From: Phycisphaerales bacterium UBA2402
GTDB taxonomy: Bacteria > Planctomycetota > Phycisphaerae > Phycisphaerales > UBA1924
Direction of reading: 5' to 3'
Assembly: GCA_002343715.1 (NCBI GenBank)
Contig: DDSA01000239.1
Location: forward strand, 1,909-11,881
DNA length: 9,973 nt
Shown: positions 1 through 6,976 of the stretch, one piece after another
Position numbering within the stretch: position 1 is the stretch's first letter
Layout of the letters: each line of letters begins with the position of its first letter
Program-made: the position numbers and the translations under genes
Notes under the pieces: generated by a model
Told to the model about the DNA's origin: nothing
Databases searched by the model: none
What the model saw: only the letters and a program-made list of their open reading frames with translations

Positions 1-1
1 C

Positions 2-760
2 TCGATCCAGAGCGTGTCCAAGCCGTTCGTGTTCGCGCTTGTATGTCAGGCGATCGGCGAGGATCAGGCCCGGGAGAAACTCGGGGTCAACAGCACCGGC
101 CTGCCCTTCAACTCGGTGATTGCGATCGAACGCACCCCCGACGGGACGACCAACCCGATGGTCAACGCGGGCGCGATCGCGGCGACCAGCCTCGTGCCGG
201 GTGAAACCGCCGAGGCGAAGTGGGCATTCGTGCGTGAGGGGCTCTCGCGGTTCGCGGGTCGGGAGCTGTCGCTCAACACCGAGGTGTACGAATCCGAGGC
301 CGCGACGAATCAGCGCAACGAGGGGATCGCCAACATGCTCAGGGCCCACGGACGCATTTACTTTGATGCGATCGAGGCGACCGATGTGTATACCAAGCAG
401 TGCTCGCTGAACGTGAGCGCCCGTGACTTGGCGATCATGGGCGCAACACTCGGCAACGGCGGGATGAACCCGGTCACCAAGGACCGGGTGATCGACCCTG
501 TGCACTGTCAGCACGTGCTCGCAGTCATGGTGACCGCCGGGCTGTACGAGAACTCGGGCGACTGGCTCTACGCGACCGGGTTGCCCGGCAAGAGCGGGGT
601 GGCCGGCGGGATGGTGACCGTTGCGCCCGGAAAGGGTGGGCTCGGGACATTCGCCCCCTTGCTCGACGGCGCGGGGAACAGCATCAAGGGGCAACTCGCG
701 GCGAGGTTCCTTGCGGAAGAGTTGGGCCTCAACCTCTTTGCTTCCGTTCCAGCGACGTGA
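2..760 (+). CDS. glsA: glutaminase (GlsA family), 5'-truncated by window edge
   Basis: Hydrolyses L-glutamine to L-glutamate and ammonia in the cytoplasm (serine-dependent glutaminase family, beta-lactamase-like fold). The reading frame is open from base 2, and the first residues read S-I-Q-S-V-S-K, which contains the catalytic S-x-x-K motif (Ser at 11-13, Lys at 20-22). The GTG at 14 lies inside this motif, so it is not the start; roughly 50-60 N-terminal residues lie upstream of the window. Further family signatures follow in order: NPMVNAGAI (substrate Asn), SEAATNQRN (the Glu and Asn spaced seven apart, as in characterised glutaminases), YTKQCS, GLYENSG (active-site Tyr) and KSGVAGG near the C-terminus. 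About 252 residues are visible, which with the missing part matches the usual 300-310. All active-site residues I can place are intact, so the enzyme looks functional. A gap of 142 nt separates it from the adaptor gene downstream. Confidence 0.96.
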   Translation, partial: SIQSVSKPFVFALVCQAIGEDQAREKLGVNSTGLPFNSVIAIERTPDGTTNPMVNAGAIAATSLVPGETAEAKWAFVREGLSRFAGRELSLNTEVYESEAATNQRNEGIANMLRAHGRIYFDAIEATDVYTKQCSLNVSARDLAIMGATLGNGGMNPVTKDRVIDPVHCQHVLAVMVTAGLYENSGDWLYATGLPGKSGVAGGMVTVAPGKGGLGTFAPLLDGAGNSIKGQLAARFLAEELGLNLFASVPAT

Positions 761-766
761 TAGTAT
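738..766 (+). promoter_or_regulatory. candidate sigma70-type extended -10 promoter for the efflux operon
   Basis: A -35-like TTGCTT (738-743) is followed by a 17-nt spacer and TAGTAT (761-766, 4 of 6 matches to TATAAT). A TG one base upstream of the -10 (758-759) gives an extended -10 element. The element overlaps the glutaminase stop codon and would give a leader of about 130 nt before the adaptor start at 903. This is a consensus match by eye only; in a high-GC genome of unknown sigma-factor preference it is suggestive, not proven. Confidence 0.3.
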
Positions 767-837
767 CGGCTTCTGGACAGGATCCCGGAATTCGGCAAGT
801 GATTGCGGCTCGTAGGGAAAAGGCACTACAGATGCCC

Positions 838-858
838 TGTATGCGTGTGCGTGTGTGC
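838..858. repeat. alternating pyrimidine-purine (TG/CG-rich) tract
   Basis: Twenty-one consecutive bases alternate strictly between pyrimidine and purine, mostly TG and CG steps, in the leader between the glutaminase and the adaptor gene. Such tracts can form Z-DNA under negative supercoiling. It is not a perfect short tandem repeat. It lies 45 nt upstream of the chosen adaptor start and 72 nt downstream of the candidate promoter -10. Confidence 0.5.
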
Positions 859-892
859 TGATAGAAGCGAACGGCTATCGCCTCAAAGTTTT

Positions 893-897
893 AAGGA
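893..897 (+). promoter_or_regulatory. ribosome binding site that decides the adaptor start
   Basis: AAGGA at 893-897 sits 5 nt before the ATG at 903. The alternative in-frame GTG at 855 has no purine-rich site before it and would add 16 residues ahead of an otherwise normal lipoprotein signal peptide, so the ATG at 903 is preferred. Confidence 0.7.
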
Positions 898-902
898 ATC
901 GG

Positions 903-2189
903 ATGCTTCGGTATATCAACCTCAGTGTCTCGGGCCGGATTGTCTTGCCCCTGCTGGCCTTGTCGATGCTCGCGGGCGGGTGTCGGCGTGGGGACCCCGT
1001 ACAGACAGATCGGATACGTCCGGTCAAGACGACGGTGGTGACCGCGACGGAGGCGACTCAGACGCGGCTCTTCTCAGGCCGGGTGGTTGCGTCACGCGAG
1101 GCGGATCTTGCCTTCCGGGTCTCCGGGCTTTTGGCCTCGTTGCCTGTACGAGAGGGACAGCGCGTCACCACGGGCGATGTGGTGGCGGTGCTTCGCCAGG
1201 ACGAGTTCCTGGCTCGCCAGAGCGTACTCCAGAGTCAACTCTCGCAGTCCGAAGCGGTGCTACGGGCATTGCGTGCGGGGCAGCGTCCCGAGGAGCGTCT
1301 CCGTCTGGAGTCGCAGGTTCGCGCGGCCGAGGCGAGGCTCGCCAACGCGAAGGCCGAGTTTGACCGTTTTTCCGAGTTGATCAGAGAGAACGCGGTAGCA
1401 CGAACCGAGTTCGAGCTGCGCGAGACGCAGTATCGGGTGGCGCAGGAGGATCTGAAGTCCGCCCGCCAACTCTTCGAGCAGAGCGCCATCGGCAGGCAGG
1501 AGGACATCGAGGCGCAGGAAGCGGACATCGCCGCGCTGCGTGCCCGCCTCCAGGAGATCAATATCCAGCTCGATGACAGCACGATCCGCGCGCCGTTCGA
1601 CGGGGTTGTGGCGAAGCGGTTCGTGGAGGAGAGCCAGAACATCGGCGTCGGCCAGCCTGTGATTCGGATACAAGACTCCAAAGAGTTGACGGTGGCGATC
1701 GATGTCCCCGAAGCCGTCATGGCATCGGATCTTCGTTCTGATGACATCGTTGGGCTGTTCGCCGAGTTCAACGCCGCGCCGGGGCGTCAGTTCCCGGTGG
1801 TAATCCGGGAGGTTGCTCAGGTAGCCGACCCGATCACGCAGACGTTCCGCGTGAGGGCCGCGATGGCCGCGCCCGAAGGGCTCAACCTTCTGCCCGGGAT
1901 GACCGCATCGGTTCGCCTGACGAAGCGGAGCACGTCCGCCGCGGGGCTCATCCGCGTGCCCGTGACGTCGATCATGAGAGAGAGCTCGGGCGAATCTGTT
2001 GCATGGATTCTCGGGGAGGACCGCACGGTTCGCCGACGCACGGTGCGCCTCGGTGAGATCGCGGGGCCGAGCATCGAGGTGGTCGAGGGGCTCAAGCCGG
2101 GCGAGCGGATCGCGGTGGCCGGGGTGACGCAACTGAAAGACGGCATGATCGTGCGTGACCTGGGCGACGGGCTGGGGGTTCGTCCATGA
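903..2189 (+). CDS. RND efflux periplasmic adaptor (membrane fusion) lipoprotein
   Basis: Periplasmic adaptor (HlyD/AcrA family) that links an inner-membrane RND pump to an outer-membrane channel. With the ATG at 903 the protein has 428 residues. It begins with a hydrophobic signal ending in LAGGC, so Cys27 is the likely lipidated residue (the lipobox is slightly atypical, with Ala-Gly-Gly before Cys). Order of parts: first lipoyl half around 65-98 (F-R-V-S-G ... V-R-E-G-Q-R-V-x-x-G-D), a long Gln/Glu/Arg/Ala-rich coiled-coil hairpin around 100-225, second lipoyl half from STIRAPFDG at 226, then the beta-barrel with DPITQTFRVRA near 309-319, and a membrane-proximal domain to the end. The long hairpin fits contact with a TolC/OprM-type channel such as the one encoded at 9473. 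The stop codon overlaps the start of the pump gene (ATGA), indicating translational coupling. Substrate cannot be read from the sequence. Confidence 0.93.
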   Translation: MLRYINLSVSGRIVLPLLALSMLAGGCRRGDPVQTDRIRPVKTTVVTATEATQTRLFSGRVVASREADLAFRVSGLLASLPVREGQRVTTGDVVAVLRQDEFLARQSVLQSQLSQSEAVLRALRAGQRPEERLRLESQVRAAEARLANAKAEFDRFSELIRENAVARTEFELRETQYRVAQEDLKSARQLFEQSAIGRQEDIEAQEADIAALRARLQEINIQLDDSTIRAPFDGVVAKRFVEESQNIGVGQPVIRIQDSKELTVAIDVPEAVMASDLRSDDIVGLFAEFNAAPGRQFPVVIREVAQVADPITQTFRVRAAMAAPEGLNLLPGMTASVRLTKRSTSAAGLIRVPVTSIMRESSGESVAWILGEDRTVRRRTVRLGEIAGPSIEVVEGLKPGERIAVAGVTQLKDGMIVRDLGDGLGVRP

Positions 2190-5100
2190 ATCTCGGTGTT
2201 GCTTCGATCAAAAAATCTCGGGTCACCTGGTGTGCGCTGCTCCTCATCCTGCTCGGCGGCGTGCTTTCGTACATGAACCTGGGACGCTTGGAGGACCCCG
2301 AGTTCACGATCAAAGAAGCCCTCATCATCACCGAGTACCCCGGCGCCAGCGCCGAGGAGGTGGCGCAGGAGGTGACCAACCCGATCGAGATCGCCGTGCA
2401 GCGCCTGGGCCAGTTGCGCCGGGTCGAGTCCATGTCGATGCGAGGCCGGTCGGTCGTGAGCGCGATCATCGAGGACCGGTTTCACAAGGACGCGATCCCC
2501 CAGGTATGGGACGAACTGCGGCGGAAAGTGGCCGATGTGCAGGGGCAGCTCCCACCGTCTGTGCGCGGCACGTCCGTCGTGGTAGACGACTTCGGCGATG
2601 TGTACGGAATCTTCCTGTCGATCAGTGGCGAGGGGTTCACACAGCCCGAACTTCGACGATACGCCGAGTTCCTGCGTCGAGAGCTTCTCCCGGTCCAGGA
2701 CGTCAAGAGTGTGCAGTTGTTCGGTGTTCATCGCGAGGTGGTCTACCTCGAGATTTCGCGGCAGCGCTTGTCGCAACTGGGGATCAATGAGGATGAGATT
2801 TATGCGCTGCTTCAGGCGAAGAACATCGCCGCCGATGGCGGACGCGTCCGCGTGGGCGAGGAGTACATCGTGGTCGACCCCGAGGGGGCTTTCGACTCGG
2901 CGGAGTCGATGCTCGACACGGTGATCGGCTCGGACCGCACGGGCCGCCAACTCTTCCTTCGAGACGTGGCGACCATTGACCGCTCGTACGAAGAGCCGCC
3001 GCGTCGGATCATGCGGTTTGACGGCAAACCGGCCATCGGGCTTGGTATCTCGACCGTGCAGGGCGGCAACGTCGTGGTCATGGGCAACGGGGTGCACAAA
3101 CGCCTCGAGGAACTCAAGATTCATCAGCCCATCGGCATCGAGATCGGGCAGGTGAACTTCCAGTCTGACGCGGTGCTCGTGTCGACCAATGCGTTCGTAT
3201 TCAACCTTGTCAAGGCGGTCACGATCGTCGTCATCGTGCTGCTCTTCGCGATGGGCATGCGCGCCGGGCTGATGATCGGGATCGTGCTGCTCATCACTAT
3301 CCTCGCGACCCTGCAGTTGATGTACGCCCAGCAGATCCTCATGGAGCGGATCTCGCTGGGCGCCTTTATCATCGCGCTGTGCATGCTCACCGATAACGCG
3401 ATCGTCATCGCCGAGGGCATGAAGGTCCGCATCGAGGCGGGCGAGGACAAACTCGAAGTCGTCCGCGACGTCGTCGCCCAGAACCAGTGGCCGCTGCTGG
3501 GGGCGACGGCCATCGCGGTGATCGCGTTCGCCGCGATCGGTCTCTCCGAGGACAGCACCGGCGAGTACTGCAACTCGCTCTTCTGGGTGATCGCGATCTC
3601 GCTCACGATCTCGTGGATCGCGGCGATTACGGCGACGCCGCTGCTGGGGTACTACCTGTTCAAGCCCGTTGCCGGCTCGCAGGACCACGATCCGTACAAA
3701 TCGCCGATGTTCAAGGCCTACCGGGCGTTGCTCATCGCCGCGCTGCGTGTGCGATGGGTCGTGCTCATCGTCGTCGGGGTCATGTTTGTGGCGTCGATCT
3801 ACGGGTTCGGGCTGGTACGTCAGAGCTTCTTTCCTCCAGCGACACGCCCGCAGTTCCTGATTGACACGTTCCTGCCCGCGGGGACACACATCCGCCAGTC
3901 CGAGGCCTTCGCCGACCAGATCGAGAAGCACCTTCTCTCGCAAGAAGGCGTCAAGAACGTGACGACGTTCGTTGGCGGGGGCGGGCTGCGGTTCCTGCTC
4001 GTCTACAGCCCGGAAGGGGAGAACCGCGCGTTCGTGCAGTTCCTGGTCAATGTCGACGACGAGAGTTATCTCGACGGACTCATCGCGGGCATCCAGTCGC
4101 ACCTGGACACGAACTACCCGGACGCCAACTCCATCGCGAAGAAGTTCCTGCTGGGACCGGGCAAGGGCGGGCGGGTTCAGGCACGCTTCCAAGGCCCGGA
4201 CCCGATGGTGCTGCGAGGGATCTCGGCCCGGGCTCGCGAAATCTTGAACGAGGACGGGCTGGCCATGGCCATCCGTGATGATTGGCGAGAGCAGGAAAAA
4301 GTCATCCGGCCTGTGCTGCAGGACCTCTCGGCCCGGCGCAACGGGATCACGCGTGTCGATGTCTCTCGCGCCCTCCAGACCAGCCTTGAGGGCCGGACGG
4401 TCGGGTTCTATCGCGAGCCGGCCAGCCTCGGAGGCGGGGTGTACCCGCAGGAAACGCGGCTCCTCCCCATCATCGCGCGCCCGCCGGCGAACGAGCGGAC
4501 CGAGACCGCGGCGATCGCGGACATGCAGATCTGGAGTCCGGTCGCCGGACGCATGATCCCGATGAGCCAGGTGGTATCGGGGGTTGAGGTGGCGTGGGAG
4601 GATCCCGTCGTGATGCGTCGCGACCGGTTCCCCACTGTCACCGTCCACGCCGATCCACGGGCCGGGCTTCCCAGCGAGCTCCTTGGGCGCGTGCGGGCCA
4701 AGATCGAAGGCATCGAACTGCCCGAGGGCTATCGGCTGGAATGGGGCGGGGAGTTCGAGGATTCATCCAACGCCCGGGCCGCCCTCGCGCAACCTCTTCC
4801 CGCGACGATCGTGCTCATGGCGTTCATCGTGCTGTGGATCTTCAACTCGGTGCGGTCGGCGGCGTCGATCTGTCTGACTGTCCCGCTCATCATCATCGGC
4901 ATTACGGTCGGGATGCTCCTCACGAACGCCGCGTTCGGCTTCATGGCGCTGTTGGGGGCAATCGCACTCGCCGGGGAGCAGATCAAGAACGCGATCGTGC
5001 TTGTGGACGAGTTCGGCACGCAGCTCGAACTCGGCAAATCGCCCTACAACGCCGTTATCGACGGCGCTGTCGGGCGTTTGCGCCCGGTGATGCTCGTGGT

Positions 5101-5260
5101 AGTCACCACCGTTCTGGGCATGATCCCGCTGCTGTCCGACCCGTTCTTTTCCGCGATGGCCGTGACGATCATGTTCGGGCTTGCGTTCGCCGCGTTCCTG
5201 ACCATGATCGTGGTTCCGTCTCTGTACTGCATTTTCTTCCGAATCCACCCCGAGAAATGA
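2186..5260 (+). CDS. RND efflux pump, inner-membrane permease (AcrB/HAE1-like)
   Basis: Proton-driven resistance-nodulation-division pump of 1024 residues, the usual family length, acting as the inner-membrane part of a tripartite exporter. The layout is classical: TM1 around 12-31, a first periplasmic loop (about 32-335, with the conserved EYPGASAEEV and DFGDVYG stretches), TM2-6 (about 336-492), TM7 around 524-543, a second periplasmic loop to about 870, and TM8-12 to the C-terminus. In TM4 the proton-relay pair reads Asp403-Asn404 (MLTDNAIVIAEG) where E. coli AcrB has Asp-Asp. In TM10 the relay lysine is kept at Lys934 (IKNAIVLVDE). No heavy-metal-type (CzcA) signature was recognised, so small organic or amphipathic substrates are more likely, but this is inference. 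Start ATG overlaps the adaptor stop by 4 nt, with a GGGGG stretch 7 nt upstream as a weak ribosome site. Confidence 0.95.
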   Translation: MNLGVASIKKSRVTWCALLLILLGGVLSYMNLGRLEDPEFTIKEALIITEYPGASAEEVAQEVTNPIEIAVQRLGQLRRVESMSMRGRSVVSAIIEDRFHKDAIPQVWDELRRKVADVQGQLPPSVRGTSVVVDDFGDVYGIFLSISGEGFTQPELRRYAEFLRRELLPVQDVKSVQLFGVHREVVYLEISRQRLSQLGINEDEIYALLQAKNIAADGGRVRVGEEYIVVDPEGAFDSAESMLDTVIGSDRTGRQLFLRDVATIDRSYEEPPRRIMRFDGKPAIGLGISTVQGGNVVVMGNGVHKRLEELKIHQPIGIEIGQVNFQSDAVLVSTNAFVFNLVKAVTIVVIVLLFAMGMRAGLMIGIVLLITILATLQLMYAQQILMERISLGAFIIALCMLTDNAIVIAEGMKVRIEAGEDKLEVVRDVVAQNQWPLLGATAIAVIAFAAIGLSEDSTGEYCNSLFWVIAISLTISWIAAITATPLLGYYLFKPVAGSQDHDPYKSPMFKAYRALLIAALRVRWVVLIVVGVMFVASIYGFGLVRQSFFPPATRPQFLIDTFLPAGTHIRQSEAFADQIEKHLLSQEGVKNVTTFVGGGGLRFLLVYSPEGENRAFVQFLVNVDDESYLDGLIAGIQSHLDTNYPDANSIAKKFLLGPGKGGRVQARFQGPDPMVLRGISARAREILNEDGLAMAIRDDWREQEKVIRPVLQDLSARRNGITRVDVSRALQTSLEGRTVGFYREPASLGGGVYPQETRLLPIIARPPANERTETAAIADMQIWSPVAGRMIPMSQVVSGVEVAWEDPVVMRRDRFPTVTVHADPRAGLPSELLGRVRAKIEGIELPEGYRLEWGGEFEDSSNARAALAQPLPATIVLMAFIVLWIFNSVRSAASICLTVPLIIIGITVGMLLTNAAFGFMALLGAIALAGEQIKNAIVLVDEFGTQLELGKSPYNAVIDGAVGRLRPVMLVVVTTVLGMIPLLSDPFFSAMAVTIMFGLAFAAFLTMIVVPSLYCIFFRIHPEK

Positions 5261-5327
5261 GACCGCGGGGTGTGCCCGAGCCGCCCGAGTGAACACTTGA
5301 TCTCGCCAACCCGAGAAGGGAGACCCC

Positions 5328-6965
5328 ATGAGCGGACCATCCGCAGTTGCCGCCCCGAACGACCGTTCGTCGTGGACACCCATGATCGTGATCGCCATGG
5401 GCCAGGCGTTGATGTCCTTCAACGTCGCGGCCATCCCGGTGTCCATGTCGGGGATGGTGAAGAGCTTCGAAACTCCCCCGACGACGGTGGGCGTGGCGAT
5501 CATCATGTACTCGCTTGGCGTCTCGGGCTTTGTCATGCTCGGTGCCAAACTCGGCCAGCGTTTCGGCTCGAAGATCTTCTTCCAGGCCGCGGTTCTGATG
5601 TTCTTGTGCGCGATGGTGCTCATGGTCGTTAGTCCCCGGGCCGAGATCATGCTCCTGGCCCAGGGCCTCGCGGGCCTCGCCGGCGCGGCGCTCGTGCCGT
5701 CGCTTGTCGCGCTGATCGCCAACCACTACCGCGGGGATCAGCAGGCCCAGGCGGTCGGTTGGCTCGGCTCGGCCCGCGCCATCGCCGGCGTACTCGCCTT
5801 CGTCACCGTCGGTTTCGTTGCCGCGTTCAACTGGCGCCTCGGGTTCGGCCTGCTCATCCTCCACGCCGCGGCCATCCTTGTGCTCAGTTTCAAGCTCAAG
5901 CCCTCCGCCCCCAAACCCGAGGTGAAGATCGATGTTGTTGGCGTCTTCCTCGCCGCCATCGGCATCATCCTCATTATCTTCGGGTTCAACAACATCAGGT
6001 CCTGGGGCGCGCTGACGGCCCTTCCGGGCGCCCCGTTCGATCTGGTCGGAGTCTCGCCCGCGCCGATGTTCATCGTCGCGGGGGTCGTGACCATGACCAT
6101 GTTCTTCCTCTGGTCCTTCCGTCGCGAGGCCGCCAACAAGACTCCGCTGCTCGCGCTGCAGGTGGTCAGTTCTCCGCGTGAGTGGGCGACTGTTGCGGCC
6201 CTGTTCCTCATCGTGGCGATGGAAGGGGCGATCAACTTCTCCGTCCCGCTCTACATCCAGATCGTCCAAGGCCGATCGAGCATGCAGACATCGTTCGCGA
6301 TGATGCCCTTCATGCTCACGGTCTTCTTTACCGCCATCCTCGTCGTCCGCCTGTACAACCGCCTCAGCCCGCGCCAGCTCGCCTTCATCGCCTACATCGC
6401 GGTCTCTATCGGCATGGCCTGGCTTGCCTTCGTTATCCACAATGACTGGAGCACCATTCCGGTCATCATCGGCCTCGTCATCGTCGGCGTTGGCCAGGGT
6501 TCGCTCGTCACCCTGCTGTTCAATGTCCTCGTCACCGCATCCCCCAAAGAACTCGCCGGGGATGTCGGCTCGCTGCGTGGCGTCACGCAAAACATGGCCG
6601 CGGCCGTCGGCACGGCGGTCGTCGGCGCTGTGCTCGTCGGACTCCTCGGATCGTTCGTCCTCAGGGAAGTTGACCGCAGCACGGTCATCACCCCCGAGCT
6701 CGCCGCGCAGGTCGATCTGAGCAGCATCAACTTCGTCGGCAACGACCGCCTCCGGGAAACCATGGCAGCAACAACGGCCTCGCCCGAGCAGGTCGAGAAG
6801 GCCGTCCGCATCAATGAGAACGCCCGCCTGCGAGCCTTGAAGACCGGCTTCATCATCATGTCCGGCATAGCGCTTCTGGCCCTGCTCCCGTGCAGCATGC
6901 TCCCCTCGTACAAGCGCGGCGAGATCCCCCCCGACGACAAGCCCCGCCCGGCCCCTAAGTCTTAA
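5328..6965 (+). CDS. MFS transporter, 14-TM (DHA2/EmrB-like) with atypical motifs
   Basis: Major facilitator superfamily carrier of 545 residues. The size and the many hydrophobic segments from about 16 to 525 suit the 14-TM DHA2 group. A hydrophilic loop of about 60 residues (446-503) lies before the last TM, as is common in that group. The late segment GVGQGSLVTLLFNVLV...GVTQNMAAAVGTAVVG (387-432) is typical of the family. The loop 2-3 motif A reads GAKLGQRFG (72-80): the arginine and glycines are present but the usual aspartate is Gln. The TM1 acidic residue, the TM4 arginine (Gln112 instead) and the Gly-Pro-rich antiporter motif in TM5 (around 144-165) are also absent. Substrate and coupling are therefore uncertain; it may not be a classical drug/H+ antiporter. 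AAGGGAG at 5316-5322 lies 5 nt before the ATG. It begins 67 nt after the pump gene and ends 11 nt before the porin gene. Confidence 0.85.
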   Translation: MSGPSAVAAPNDRSSWTPMIVIAMGQALMSFNVAAIPVSMSGMVKSFETPPTTVGVAIIMYSLGVSGFVMLGAKLGQRFGSKIFFQAAVLMFLCAMVLMVVSPRAEIMLLAQGLAGLAGAALVPSLVALIANHYRGDQQAQAVGWLGSARAIAGVLAFVTVGFVAAFNWRLGFGLLILHAAAILVLSFKLKPSAPKPEVKIDVVGVFLAAIGIILIIFGFNNIRSWGALTALPGAPFDLVGVSPAPMFIVAGVVTMTMFFLWSFRREAANKTPLLALQVVSSPREWATVAALFLIVAMEGAINFSVPLYIQIVQGRSSMQTSFAMMPFMLTVFFTAILVVRLYNRLSPRQLAFIAYIAVSIGMAWLAFVIHNDWSTIPVIIGLVIVGVGQGSLVTLLFNVLVTASPKELAGDVGSLRGVTQNMAAAVGTAVVGAVLVGLLGSFVLREVDRSTVITPELAAQVDLSSINFVGNDRLRETMAATTASPEQVEKAVRINENARLRALKTGFIIMSGIALLALLPCSMLPSYKRGEIPPDDKPRPAPKS

Positions 6966-6971
6966 GGAGGT
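6963..6971 (+). promoter_or_regulatory. perfect Shine-Dalgarno overlapping the MFS stop codon
   Basis: TAAGGAGGT at 6963-6971 is fully complementary to the nine-base 3' end of typical 16S rRNA. Its first three bases are the MFS stop codon, and the GTG start of the porin gene follows after 5 nt. This sets the porin start at 6977 and suggests strong initiation with possible re-initiation by ribosomes ending the MFS gene. Confidence 0.85.
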
Positions 6972-6976
6972 CAACC

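Noticed and set aside
803..1363. Open frame of 186 codons on the plus strand overlapping the adaptor start
   Set aside because: Low-complexity Arg/Gly/Ser-rich translation in a second frame of the adaptor gene, with no ribosome site or family resemblance.
1817..4648. A 943-codon open frame on the minus strand opposite the adaptor and pump genes
   Set aside because: It is rich in His, Asp, Arg and Gln with no recognisable domain or membrane pattern. It lies opposite two unmistakable genes and is what G/C-ending codon bias produces on the other strand.
5261..5327. Small CGGG/CCCG inverted repeat between the pump and MFS genes
   Set aside because: Four-base stem without a T tract in a GC-rich gap; neither a terminator nor a clear operator.
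5169..6974. A 601-codon open frame on the minus strand opposite the MFS gene
   Set aside because: Composition is dominated by Asp, Glu, Arg, Gly and His with no motifs, and it mirrors the hydrophobic MFS reading frame; a shadow of codon bias.
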